Below are positions 11,732 through 22,613 of a stretch of DNA of 64,000 nt, one piece after another. Location: contig NW_013171868.1 in assembly GCF_000151665.1 (NCBI RefSeq), positions 441,501 through 505,500 on the forward strand, in the 5' to 3' direction. Numbering within the stretch: the stretch's first letter is position 1; each line of letters begins with the position of its first letter. A program made the translations under genes and the position numbers. The DNA comes from Blastocystis hominis. Its lineage: Eukaryota; Sar; Bigyra; Opalinata; Blastocystidae. The notes beneath the pieces were generated by a model. The model saw only the letters and a program-made list of their open reading frames with translations, searched no databases and was not told the DNA's origin.

Positions 11732-13010
11732 ATGGATACTTATTTCTCCACCAGTAATGTTCCCTCGGATCAGGATAATATAGATACATGTGAAGAGGGA
11801 TCCAACGTCTTATTTTGGAATGCGATAAATAGTAGAGTTTTCCGCAAAGTTCTCAGTCTCAAGCAAATAAAGCTAAGACCTTGAGGAGTCAACTTACCGA
11901 AAGTACTGAGACGGACGGTAGTGTACTGCCTAAAAGTTCTTCTCTTTTGAGACATCCTGTGCCCTTTCCTATGGAAAATTCGAATTCATTTTGTGTGCAA
12001 ACATTCCCAAGTCAGTTGTCTCGTTTTCAGAAGCCACAGATTAGTTTTGTATGTTGCACTTGCGTGCTTTTCTCTTTAGTCTATTTCTTCGGACGGCGAA
12101 TCTGTTACAGTATTGCCTCCCGTTCGAATTCTTTCATCTAATTGTGTCCCTGCATTGTACTCTTCGCTCTCCTTTCCTATCTAGTCAATCCTACAATGCT
12201 TTCAGTGATCCTAACTCTATCGCTGCCACAGCTGCCGCTGCTGCTGCCGCCGCTGCCGCCGCCACTACCGCTGCCACGGCTGCTGCTGCTGCTGCCGCTG
12301 CCACTACTACCGCTGCTGCTACTGCTACCACTGCTGCTGCCGGTACTGCTTCTGCTGCTACCACGAGTGCTTCTGCTGCTACCACGAGTGCTTCTGCTGC
12401 TACCACGAGTGCATCTACTGTAACGCCAGGTAGCGAAGCGGAGCAGTCTACTTCGCTTCCCCGTGCTGTGCTTCCGTCTTTCATGGGTTCACAGTCGCTG
12501 CCTTCCCGCTTTTGCCCATTCCCGATGCATCCCTCGACCCAGCCCTTGCAGGTGATCCAACCAGTGATTATTTTTGCTTCTCCATCGTGCCCCTCAGCCC
12601 CCCCTGTCGACTCCTTGCCACTTCCGCCGGTTGAGTCCATGGCGCTCCCTGAGCCGACGCTTCCGCCCCCTTCCATTCGCTGTACTTGTACCAAGACTCA
12701 CTGTCTGAAACTATATTGCGAATGCCTCAAGGCGGGCCGGACATGTACCGACCTTTGTGCCTGCGTAGATTGTCTTAATCGTGCGAAATTTCCCGAGCGA
12801 AAAAAGGCGTTAAAACATATCAAAAAGACCAACCCGAAGGCTTTTCTACGAGTTTCCAACCTAAAGGGCCATGAGGATTCTCGGTGCTGTGCCTGCCAGA
12901 AAAGTCTGTGTAACAAGAAGTACTGTTCGTGTTACCAGTCTGGCAGATATTGTACACCCAAGTGTAAATGTGTCGATTGCAAAAATCGATCAAGTGACAT
13001 TTTTGTATAA
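11732..13010 (+). CDS. Tesmin/TSO1/LIN54-type CXC-domain DNA-binding protein
   Basis: 396-residue nuclear regulator. Exons 11732-11806, 11836-12048, 12080-12156 and 12185-13010. The C-terminal 110 residues hold two cysteine-rich CXC motifs, CTCTKTHCLKLYCECL... and CCACQKSLCNKKYCSCY..., joined by a conserved linker ending NPKAF, the CRC arrangement that reads CHR-type promoters in LIN54. Upstream are a Ser/Gln-rich region, a low-complexity Ala/Thr tract of about 75 residues (see repeat) and a Pro-rich hinge. The last codon, TAA, is encoded. In animals and plants such proteins work in DREAM/MuvB cell-cycle complexes; that role here is inference. Confidence 0.88.
12220..12422 (+). repeat. GCN-type codon repeats and 21-bp tandem repeat in coding sequence
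   Basis: Imperfect GCT/GCC/ACT triplets encode a poly-Ala/Thr run, ending in three 21-bp copies beginning ACCACGAGTGCTTC (about 12360-12422) that encode TTSASAA units. Slippage-prone sequence inside the CXC gene. Confidence 0.85.
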
Positions 13011-13028
13011 TTTTCATACTTTTTTTCT

Positions 13029-13036
13029 TGTTTGTT
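13029..13036 (+). terminator. 3'-end element TGTTTGTT of the CXC gene
   Basis: Nineteen bases after the stop codon and 16 bases before the ATG of the next gene on the same strand. Confidence 0.75.
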
Positions 13037-13052
13037 TGCGATCTTTTTACTC

Positions 13053-14091
13053 ATGCTTCTTGAGTTCAGAGTCCCTCTTCCCTACTGTGTCGAAGACCCA
13101 TTCATTGGATATCTGTACATGGTCATGATGGCAAATCTCGAGGCAACTGGAGGAGGCGAGGGTGTGGAATGGCTTAAAAACGAGCCGTACGCGCGGTGTC
13201 AGTTCTACCATTTAGATATGATAACACTGATGGACATTGGGATCTGAAGATCGACGGATACTCTGTGCCCAAGAACAAGGGACAGTACACTCTGAAACAG
13301 TGAGATAACCTGGTTTTATCAAAAGTAGTTACCTTGTGGCTTCCAAAGTCCCTGGTTGGCTTACGAAACTTCTGCCTGCAGGTTTTTCTCTCGTTTCTAT
13401 CTCTAAATCATAGAGGCTATGATTCTTGAGGAAGAAGCTTGGTGCTCTGACGATTACCGTTATTCCGTTTTCACGAATGGCTATTTAAGTCGTCAGAAAT
13501 TCCACATCATCTTGGAAATGAAGATTCTCAAGAATGATAAGGTACTTTTCTGCATGTTTCTGCATTGTAGGGTGAAAATGACAATGTGTTTAACCTTTCT
13601 GAAGAGGAAAAGAAGCAGCGCTATGTGGAATTCTACGACATGTGTGACGTTTATAAGAGTGAAACGATTCCAGAGTCGGAGGTCGGTCATCTTTATCATT
13701 TCTGACTCGTAGGATCTCACCAAGTTGAAGATTGACAACATTCCGGGAAGTCCCCTGCAACCAGGGTGGTATAAGAACTGGGGTTTTCTTTATCTGCTTT
13801 TCTCTATGTGTAGACATCAATAACATGTCCTGTCAATACTGGCTACTTCACATCGACTTCAAGTTCTTCGGTTTTCAGACCATTGGTGAGAACATGGTGT
13901 ACAATCAGCAGTGTTACATGAATCGGTACGAGCCGGGATGTTTTCTTAGGCGTAGCGTGTGTGAACGCCAAATGACGAGCACGATTGACAAGTGGAAGAA
14001 TCTGACGATTGAGGACATCCGAAAAATGGAGAGCGAGAACATGGAGGAGCTGAAGGAGAAGATCAAGTCAAAAGAGATCGCCCTGGCGTAA
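13053..14091 (+). CDS. Phosphatidylinositol transfer protein (class I PITP)
   Basis: 285-residue START-like lipid carrier that would move phosphatidylinositol and phosphatidylcholine between membranes. Seven exons: 13053-13186, 13216-13299, 13329-13381, 13414-13541, 13571-13681, 13713-13782, 13814-14091. Recognisable PITP signatures in order: EFRVPLPYCVED at the N-terminus, GGGEGVEWLKNEPY, GQYTLKHYLVASKVPGWL, EEAWCSDDYRY, and the C-terminal DKWKNLTIEDIRKMESE helix. Length is close to mammalian PITPs (about 271). The last 20 residues are a charged helix. Start chosen because MLLEF immediately precedes the first conserved strand. Confidence 0.93.
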
Positions 14092-14163
14092 GACTCTATG
14101 TCTTTTTGTTAGTTATGTAGGTTTACTGCGGGAGTAAATTAAGATGGTTTGGGTCTGTCTAGT

Positions 14164-14171
14164 TGTTTGTT
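14164..14171 (+). terminator. 3'-end element TGTTTGTT of the PITP gene
   Basis: Located 11 bases before the ATG of the downstream helicase gene, so it lies inside that gene's 5' leader. Confidence 0.7.
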
Positions 14172-14182
14172 TAAAAAAGAAA

Positions 14183-17100
14183 ATGAGGGAGTTCCTTGAA
14201 CCGAAAGATATGAATGCGGTGCAGAAGATGAAATATCTATCCACCGTTTCTAAGGTTTGCAAGGAAATGGATAGCCGTTTGGGATTTAGTGATAAGTCGG
14301 TGGCAGAGGTATATTGCATGTATTTTTCCTTGAGAAATAGTTTTTGATACATATTGCGATGAGTAGTGATACGCCTGAGGAGTTCTTCACCTCCCTTACC
14401 AAACAAGACGTGCCGATCGATAACGCATTTTCGGAACAATTATATCACACAATTCACCTTCTCTACCCCAAAAGTCAAGCTGATCGTGAAAACGAACGTT
14501 CTGGAAAGAACGACTCTTCTGTTCAAGTTACTGGAAGTGATGCCGTATCTTCAAAAATTGGTCAACATTCCAAAGCAGCGACAAGTGATTCACGATCAGA
14601 GTTCGATTTTGAAAAATCAATTCAATGTAGAAAATACTCTTCACATCGAGGTTATTCCAGAGATCGTTCTCGAAGTCGGTCTTCTTCGAGAAGTCATCGT
14701 TCTCACCACCATTCTCACCGAAGTCGCTCTCGCTCTCGCTCTCGCTCACGTTCTCGTTCTCGCTCTCGCAGCCATTCTCGCTCCCACACGCATCATTCTC
14801 ACAGTTCCAGGCCAACTCGCGAGGTGGTGATGGGCGAAATCTACGATGGTGAAGTGCGGTCCATCATGGATTACGGTGCATTCATCGAGCTTCTGGACGT
14901 TTCTCCCCGCCAGGACGGTCTCTGCCACATCAGCTGCATCGCTCACGAGCGAATCCGCCATCCCAGCGACGTTCTGCGCGTGAATCAACGCGTCAAAGTC
15001 AAAGTCACACAGATCAAAGGCACCAAAATCGGTCTTTCGATGAAGGACATCGACCAGCAGACCGGCGAAGACCTCAGCGCCCTCCCCGCCTCTTCCTCAT
15101 TCTCTCCCGTTCGCAGCGCAGGCGGGAACCAATCGCCTCCGCGCCGTCGCCGTCGCATGAACTCGATGGACTTGTTCGACATGCAGCAGCTTCTGGCTTC
15201 TGGCGTGCTGACGCCGGAGGAGCGAAAGCGAATGATGGCGGACTTTGAGCAGGAAGAAGGCGACGCGGTGGAGCTGCAGCCGGAGGAAGCCGTGGATATC
15301 GAAGTGCAGGAGAAGATCGCGCCGTTCTTGACGGGGTTCGTAACGAATAAGGAAGCGATGGAGCCCACCAAGATCATAAAGAACCCCGAGGGCACGATGA
15401 ATCGAGCGGCCATCGCGGGCCAGGAAATGATGAAAGAGCGAAAACTCCTCCGCGAGCGGCAGATGCGCGAAGAGCGCGAGAAGCTCCCCGATGTACTCTC
15501 TTCTCCTCCTTCTTGTCCGTAGAATTTCTCGTCCTCGTTCGCAGATCCCATGCCGGAAGGCGGCATCCATCTGCTTTCTTCGGAGGTTCGCTCGCTGAAT
15601 CTGAGCGCGCTTTCCTCTGCCTCCGCACCTACGACTTCCTACCAGCCGAAGATCAGCACGGTCCCGCGCAGCTCGCTGTCGATCCAAGAGCAGCGCAGAC
15701 GTCTCCCTGTCTACGCGATGCGCGACGTGCTAATCAAGGCGATCCGCGAGAACAGCATTCTGATCATCGTGGGCGAAACGGGAAGCGGAAAAACCACACA
15801 ACTGACGCAGTACATCGTCGAAGCAGGGATCAACGGCCACAAAATGGTGGGCTGCACACAGCCTCGAAGAGTTGCAGCCACGTCCGTCGCTGCGCGTGTT
15901 GCGGTGGAGTTTGGCTGCAAGCTGGGAGAGGAAGTCGGCTTCTCGGTGCGATTTATGGACCGAACGAGCAGTCGAACGATCATAAAGTACATGACCGACG
16001 GAATGCTCATGCGCGAATATCTGGCCGATCCGGATTTGTCGCGCTATTCCGTGATTATCCTCGATGAGGCACACGAGCGTTCGCTGCACACGGACGTTCT
16101 GTTCACGCTCTTGAAGCAGCTCGTCGCGAAACGAAGCGATTTGAAGGTTCTGATCACATCGGCCACATTGAACGAGGTGAAGTTCTCCGAGTTCTTTAAC
16201 AATGCGCCGATTCTCCACATCAGCGGTCGCACGTTCCACGTCCAGACGAAATATCTCAGCGCCCCCGAGCCGAACTATCTGGAATCGGCGCTCCAAACCG
16301 TGTGGGACATCAACAAAGAAGAAGGACCCGGCGACATTCTGGTGTTCCTCACGGGACAGGAAGAGATCGAGTTCGCGTGCGATGTTTTCATTTTGATCGG
16401 GGTTTTGAAGCGTAGATGCTGGAAGAGCGTCAGAGAAAGTGCGCGGATGATTCCATCCCGCCGATGATTATTCTCCCCGCTTTCGGCGCGCAGACCTACG
16501 AGCAGCAGCAGCGAATCTTCGAGCAGACTCCGGAGGGCTGCCGCAAGGTGGTGATCGCTACGAATATCGCGGAGGCCTCTCTTACGATCGATGGAATTTA
16601 CTACGTCGTCGACAGTGGCTTCTGCAAGCAGTCCGTTTACAACCCCAAAACTGGAATGGACTCGCTGATCGTCACGCCCATCTCGCAAGACTCGGCCAAT
16701 CAGCGAGCAGGCCGCGCTGGACGAACGGGTCCTGGAAAATGCTACCGCTTATACACGCAGAGCGCGTACCAGAACGAAATGCTCCCCAGCAGCATCCCGG
16801 AAATCCAGCGATCGAACCTGGACAGTACGGTTCTGCAGCTGAAAGCGATGGGAATCAACGATCTAATCCACTTCGATCTGATGGATCCGCCCTCCACGCA
16901 GTCGCTAGTCAACGCCATGGAGCGGCTCTACATTCTCGACTGTCTCGATGACGACGGTTTGCTCACGCCGCTTGGCAGAAAAATGGCCGAATTCCCGCTG
17001 AATCCGCAACTAGCCAAGGCATTGCTCACCAGCGAGGAATTGGGCTGTTCGTCGGAAGTGCTGACCGTTGTGTCCATGCTGAGCGCCGAGAACGTGTACA

Positions 17101-17729
17101 TTCGCCCGAAGGGAAAGCAGGCGCAGGCCGACCAGAAGCACGCGGTTCTGTTCGCTTCGGAGGGCGATCACATCACACTGCTGTCGATCTACAACGCGTG
17201 GGAACGGAACGGACGCAGCAAGCGGTGGTGCGATGACTATTTCATTCAGGAACGATCGATGAAGCGAGCTGCGGATGTGCGACAGCAGCTCACGCGAATT
17301 ATGACTCGATTCAACATGAAATTGCTGCAGAGCGATCACGATTATCGAGCCATTCAGAAGTCCATTTTAAGCGGTTATTTCACAAACGTGGCGAAGCGAG
17401 ACACGGAAGGATACAAAACGCTGCTCGAAGGGAATATTGTCCATTTGCATCCCTCGAGCAGTGTGATTGGTCGCGAGCCGGAATGGGTTTGCTATGATAT
17501 CATCAAGATGACGTCGCGCGAGTATATGATGAACGTGATGGGTAGGAAAGGAATGGGAAGGTAATGTCTAGCGATCGATCCGCGCTGGCTTCCTGAAATC
17601 GCTCCCAAGTTCTATAAACGATCGGATGGAAAGCATCTGTCGAAGGCGAAGAAGGGAGAGAAGCTGCAGGCAATTTATAACTACAAGATGGTGGATGACG
17701 CATGGAGAATCAGTAGAAGAAAGGGATAG
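14183..17729 (+). CDS. PRP22: DEAH-box spliceosomal RNA helicase Prp22/DHX8
   Basis: 1140-residue helicase that releases mature mRNA from the spliceosome. Exons 14183-14308, 14341-15492, 15523-16383, 16416-17541, 17572-17729. Domains in order: N-terminal helical region as in DHX8 ([14 protein letters not shown]), an RS repeat at about residues 135-195, an S1 RNA-binding domain ([20 protein letters not shown]), then the helicase core with [10 protein letters not shown] (Walker A), [23 protein letters not shown] and [12 protein letters not shown], and the C-terminal DEAH-specific region ending RISRRKG. The start is the ATG that begins the DHX8-like N-terminus; an in-frame upstream ATG lies across the previous gene's 3' element. 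Base composition is GC-richer from about 14820 on. Confidence 0.96.
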
Positions 17730-17733
17730 TCGT

Positions 17734-17745
17734 TCTTTGAGCAAA
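17734..17745. terminator. Inverted repeat in the convergent 3' ends of two genes
   Basis: CTTTGAGCAAAC contains TTTG-AG-CAAA. On the minus strand it reads GTGTTTGCTC, a variant of the poly(A)-site element, at the point where the minus-strand helical-repeat gene must end. Confidence 0.45.
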
Positions 17746-17751
17746 CACACG

Positions 17752-20130
17752 AACAGAATGATTGACAAAACTCACAATGATCTTCTTCCACATGCTTCTG
17801 AAGCGCCAACTGCAGCGGCTTTCTCACATCAAATACATTCTCGACGGATTGCGAAGCCACTTCATCATAGAACACTTGTAAATACTTCATCGCTTGCTCC
17901 CCTGCGATTTCCACCAGCTGCAACCAATAGGTCGTTAGCAGCTCATTCACAGCCTTCATGTCTTGCATGACGCTCATTCGCCCAGAATAGATGAGTCTAT
18001 ATCATATTCTTTTTCGAATCAATACGCATCAAATCCGCGCAAGCAGCAATCTCGAAGCATTCGACGCACCTGCTCCGGACATCGATCACACATCAAAATC
18101 AAAACGCGCAGCAACGCTTCCACATTCCCTATCGCCGTTGCATCTGCAAATCCTCCCTCTGCGAACTTGAGAATATTCTGAAACTCTGAGAAGCAGTATC
18201 CAGCGTCCAGCATCGAAAATAGATTCCAAATTCCATCGAGATGCGCTGCGTAGCAACGTAGTGACAGCGATGGAAGCGAAGCCACCAACTGATGAATCGT
18301 CTCGATCACTAACACGCTGAGTTCCTGCTCGGCTTGGTCTCGAATCATGTTTTTCAATGCCAATTCGATCACTGCGTAACACTTTCTGATCTGCTCCGCA
18401 TCTTGGGCGAAAAGCAAAACGTTTTTCATCCCATCGACCAGTTTCGAATAATAAGGAAGCAGAGAAAGCGCCGGAGCATCACGCAAAACGCGTTTTATTC
18501 CCTCCAAAATATGATCAAATTCGTTCTTCGCGTTCTCATCTGCGTAGCTCACGCGCGTCAGCAATTTCAAAAGCCATCGGCAGTAAAGTCCACTGCGTCC
18601 CGCTTCTTCCGAGAGTGAGCTGTATCGAAGCACGAATAAAATGAATCGGATAGCTGCGAACACCGAGAAATCGCCTTCTAAATAGGAATCCAATTCGCAG
18701 GGTTCGCGCTTCTCGCGCAAAGGATCGAGAAAGAGCATCAATTGATACGCGATTTTGTTCGCCTCCCCACCTAAATGCGCAATCGCGTCGCGAGGATCGA
18801 TGAATAGCGAAAAACGGTCGTTGGAAGCTTGTTGAATGAATAGAATATGAGCCCACACTACCAATCATCGATTTGGATAGAATACAAACAGCGTCCAGAA
18901 AGCCAGCATCCTTTTCTTACAGAACATAACCGATTTATGGAATTCCAGAATTCCTGCTGAAGATCGAACAACAATGAACGGTGCTGTAAAATGTTGATGG
19001 CTTGAAGAATCTGGAGAAGGCTCCGCTGAAGACACAGGTCATCTACAGGTCAATCTTCGCGAAGACAACCACAAGATGACCGATCAGCGGCTTCTATGAG
19101 GCCGGAAACAAAGCTGAGAAGGAGACAACTGAATGCCTCAATCACAGAAGAAGCGCTCTGACCACTCAACGTGCAACATCACAAATGTACTTCTTTGAAC
19201 AACTGCGGTTGATCAGGAAATTCGTCCGACCCAGACTTCCCTAGGTGTCGAAAGAAGAAGCAGAGATGTTGAATGACGGAGCCTTGCTGCGAAGCATGCT
19301 GCACACATTGAGATACATCGAATTCTTTTGGAAAGACGGTCAGGATAGATTCTAACAACGAGAATACTTCGTTGATGATCTGTGGATTGCGATTTCGAGT
19401 TACAATCTACAAATTTACGAATCGAACGATCCCTACTCCTTCTAAAATGTAAATAGAATAGTGAAGAATCTCTTCTCGATGAATGCTCTCCGCAGGAGTA
19501 TTGATGCATAATAGCAGTCGGCTGTGAACACGGTGAACATCGTCAAGGGTTGGAAGCTGCTTTCGCAGCCATTTCATCCATTCCGATGTTTCTTTCATTC
19601 CCACAAGACAATCATACCAATCCACCCAGGATCCATCTTTGACAGAAACAGCCTTCTCCATAAGTTGAAAGATGCATGTGCGAAGTGTTTGATTTGAATC
19701 AGATAAGAAATGAAGGTAAAAGAGAGGAGTGAGTGTCCCCCAAATTGATTGTCGATATTCTGGGTAATCCAATAATTTGATTACGATGAATAGAGTAAGA
19801 CACTTGCTTTTCCATTGAAGATAGGTTGTAGGTTGCTTTAGAATGTCGAGTACAGGTTTTGCTATCTGATGAATATCGAGATCGCCTTGAAATAAAATGT
19901 TTTTGCGAAATACTACTTGTGCTATTGTTTTGGCAGTAGAGTGCAATTCGATAGAGCAAGAATACGATTTCGTGTCGTTGATCTGCTGACTTTAGCTTAT
20001 TGTACAATTGGATAGCATTAAGAACATCAGAAGGGGACCGAGTGACAACTAACACATCAGAGACAATATCGTGCGGAGAATAATGCCGAAATTGTTCTTC
20101 TTCTTCAATAACTTCGATCAATGGCGCCAT
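17752..20130 (-). CDS. Hypothetical helical-repeat (HEAT/ARM-like) protein; frameshift and no encoded stop
   Basis: About 740 residues of amphipathic helices, not recognised. Exons 20130-19437, 19406-19191, 19157-19073, 19042-18890, 18857-18026 and 17996 to about 17752. In exon 1 the frame ending LLYRIALYCQ must shift by one base at an A run near 19935 to continue as TIAQVVFRKN; no GT..AG intron can do it, so this is a sequence error or a real lesion. At the 3' end no in-frame stop occurs before TGTTTGCT; a poly(A) tail added after the T near 17752-17755 would make TAA. The ATG follows the upstream kinase gene's 3' element by four bases. An importin-, MMS19- or TTI-like scaffold is possible but unsupported. 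Confidence 0.6.
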
Positions 20131-20134
20131 TTCA

Positions 20135-20142
20135 AACAAACA
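20135..20142 (-). terminator. 3'-end element of casein kinase 1 abutting the next ATG
   Basis: Minus-strand TGTTTGTT, extended as TTTTTGTTTGTTTGAA, ending four bases before the ATG (20130) of the next gene on the same strand. Confidence 0.75.
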
Positions 20143-20194
20143 AAAAGCATTTTACAATGTCTACCAATGACTTGAAGCAATTCTTTCTTTTAAA

Positions 20195-21641
20195 TTACTT
20201 TTCTGTACCTCCATCCTGTTCATCTCCCACAGCAACAGACATGGATGTTGTATGACTACGCATTTCTTTGGACTCTTTCTTCAACTCCTCTTCGCCTTCT
20301 TTTTCCTTCTTTCCTCCTTTTCCTTTTCCTTCTTCTTCTCTTTCTCCTTTTCCTTCTTTCACTGTTGTTTCTTCCGACTTCTTCTCTAGCTCTTTTATTA
20401 CTCCTCCTTTCTCCTCCTTCTCTTTCTCCTTTTCCTTCTTTCCATTCTCTTCCTGTTCCTCCTTCTCTCTCTTCTTCTCCTTTTCCTTCTTCTCCTTCTT
20501 CTCCTTCTCTCTTTCCTCCTTCTCTTCCTCTCGTTTCTCCATCTCCTTCACCTCTATCTCTCATCCCTCCCCTCTACTCTCACCTGCCAACAACATGCAC
20601 TTTCGATACTTCAACGGCGCCGGTTTCTTCAATTCCTCCAACAGTGATCCATCCTCCTCCAAGAATTGCTTCAGCAATGCAATCGGAGCATGAGGGATGC
20701 TCGAAATCATCCAATCATAAACGCCGTCATCCTTTTCTCCCCTTTCTTCTAGCAGAGATAGAAACAGACCACGAAGATATTCATAGCGCGGAGTTTCGTC
20801 AAATCGAAGTCCACGACAATAGTTTATATATACGTAGAACACATGAGGGATGTTCAAACACAAGTCATTCACACTGGTATTCAGTTTGCAGTCCAGAATT
20901 CGACGGTATTTTTCATTCTTCGTGTCAGCACGGAGTCCTTGCCATGGAAGACTGCCGAGGAGGAAATAGATTAGAACATAACCCAGAGATTCCAAATCAT
21001 CCCGCCGACTCTGCTCAATGCCTAGATGATTGCCAATACTAGCATAACGAGGAGTTCCAACGATGCTCTTATTCTCAGAATACCTAGAATGTTAGGTGCC
21101 GAGCCTTGTACAAACATAATGTGTGTGTTTGTTGTCGGATTCCAGTATCGTTTGCATAGTCCCAGATCAATAAGATACAAAAGATTAGCTTTCTCTCCTA
21201 AGCCAATCACAAAATTATCTGGCTTGATATCACGATGAACGTAACCCATTTTATGCATCATTTCGATTCTCAGAATAGCTTCTCGAGCGATCATACAAAC
21301 TGTTTTAAGCGAAAACTTACCATTACAGTAATCCAACAATTGCTGTAAATTCGGTCCTAAATAATCCATAATCATAACATTATAAGTATCTTCTGTTCCA
21401 ATATAATGGATTGCTGGCACTCCAACGCCTTGCGCCAAATTTTGGTAAACATGCGCTTCATGGAAGAGCTGAGGCGAATGGGTGGATGTTGACTCCAATT
21501 TAGCTACAACAGTAGTGTCTAAAGGAAATGGGATAATGAACTCGTACTATTGATTGTATCTATGGCTAGATATATTTCTCCGAAGGCTCCATGTCCAATC
21601 CTCTTTTTCAGATGATATCGCTGATTGATTAAATAGAACAT
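20195..21641 (-). CDS. Casein kinase 1 family protein kinase with Lys/Glu-rich tail
   Basis: 451-residue CK1-type Ser/Thr kinase. Exons 21641-21548, 21518-21116, 21083-20584, 20553-20195. Seen: Gly-rich loop [17 protein letters not shown] lysine motif, HRDIKPDNF catalytic loop, then LIDLGLCK where DFG is normal (Phe to Leu), GTPRYAS and the CK1 hallmark [18 protein letters not shown]. The last 120 residues, from the exon after the 30-bp intron 20554-20583, are almost entirely Lys and Glu ([12 protein letters not shown]). Such tails often direct localisation or aggregation; function unknown. DLG kinases can be active, so I do not call it dead. The encoded TAA precedes the 3' element by about 50 bases. 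Confidence 0.92.
20275..20548. repeat. Polypurine/polypyrimidine tract in CK1 tail
   Basis: Nearly pure TC on the plus strand, AG on the minus, built of imperfect TCCTTC/TTCTCC units; long open frames arise in all three minus frames because of composition. Confidence 0.85.
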
Positions 21642-21972
21642 TGAAGAGTAGGGATTGCTTTGAGTTCTTAATTGTATGGAAAAGAATTATTTAAACTGAA
21701 TTTTACAAAGCAATGGTACACTTACTGACAAACTGAGTTTCTTCTCTTTTTATTGATTTTTACGCAAGGAGACACGAATAAACATATAACTTCACGACTT
21801 CTACCAAATCTATGTGAGATTTCCTAGTTTTCCTCAGAAACGTTGCGACAGAATGATACTGCTTCAGAAACCTGAGTCAATCAAAAACTCAAAAAAATAC
21901 TCCTTTGGAAAATTCGAATCGAATCAAGGTAATAATTATGGAATTATCACTTATTATTACACTTCCTGAAAG
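21642..21972. other. Divergent promoter region (CK1 / MANF)
   Basis: AT-rich 330-base spacer between two divergent start codons. No distinct element recognised. Confidence 0.6.
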
Positions 21973-22575
21973 ATGAGATTTGGATTCCTGTTTTCTATTG
22001 TTTTGTTATTTACTTTGCTAGCTATTGCTGAGTCAAAGAAAATTACTCCTGAGGAGTGCAAGGGTAGAAAATGGGCATTATTCTGTTTATTCTAGTGTGC
22101 ATTGATGTTGTGAGCGGCATTGAAAAGACCCTGACTGATGACGACAAGAAAGACATTACGCTGATTGAGGACAAGATTTCTACTTACTGCAAACAAAAGA
22201 AACTGTCTCAGGAGCAAAAGAAGATCGTACTACTGCTTGCTCATCGTGATAATCTTTAGTGCTATCACATTGATCCTATCAAGAGAGAAGTTTCTCTTCC
22301 CCTGTCTTATGGAATGCCTGCTGAGGACATTTGCATCCGTAAGCTGAATAAGAAGAACAACGAGTTCTGCTCTGTCAAGTACAGTGCTGACAAGCCCAAG
22401 TCCTCTGAGACATTCGACCCTAGCAAGATGCGCATTAGTCAGCTGAAGGCTTACCTTGCTGAAAGAGGACAGAAGTGCGTGGGTTGCTACGAAAAGAGTG
22501 GTAATGTGCAATTTGTGGTTTTCGAGCGTAGATTACGTTCGCAAGGTGAAGGAGGTGATGAACGCCGAGTTGTAA
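21973..22575 (+). CDS. MANF: MANF/CDNF (ARMET) family ER-stress secreted protein
   Basis: 168-residue precursor. Exons 21973-22063, 22096-22226, 22260-22500, 22532-22575. Residues 1-20 form a hydrophobic signal peptide (FLFSIVLLFTLLAIA). The mature part has the saposin-like N-domain and the SAP-like C-domain. All eight family cysteines are visible: C-x2-C in ECKVC, YCKQ, CYHI, ICIRKL, FCSVKY, and the CVGC pair equivalent to MANF CKGC. The C-terminal helix EKSDYVRKVKEVMN matches MANF closely. The protein ends NAEL, possibly a weak ER-retention tail like the RTDL of animal MANF. In animals MANF binds BiP and is induced by ER stress; the same role is inferred. Confidence 0.93.
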
Positions 22576-22599
22576 TCTATGGGTTTTATGTTTTTCGTT

Positions 22600-22607
22600 T
22601 GTTTGTT
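22600..22607 (+). terminator. 3'-end element of MANF, six bases before the next ATG
   Basis: Repeated GTTTGTTTGTTTG, 24 bases after the MANF stop codon and immediately upstream of ATG 22614 on the same strand. Confidence 0.75.
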
Positions 22608-22613
22608 TGAGCC

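Noticed and set aside
20245-21042. Plus-strand frame of 265 codons (Ser/Leu/Pro-rich) opposite CK1
   Set aside because: Produced by the polypyrimidine tract and kinase codons; the CK1 motifs are on the minus strand.
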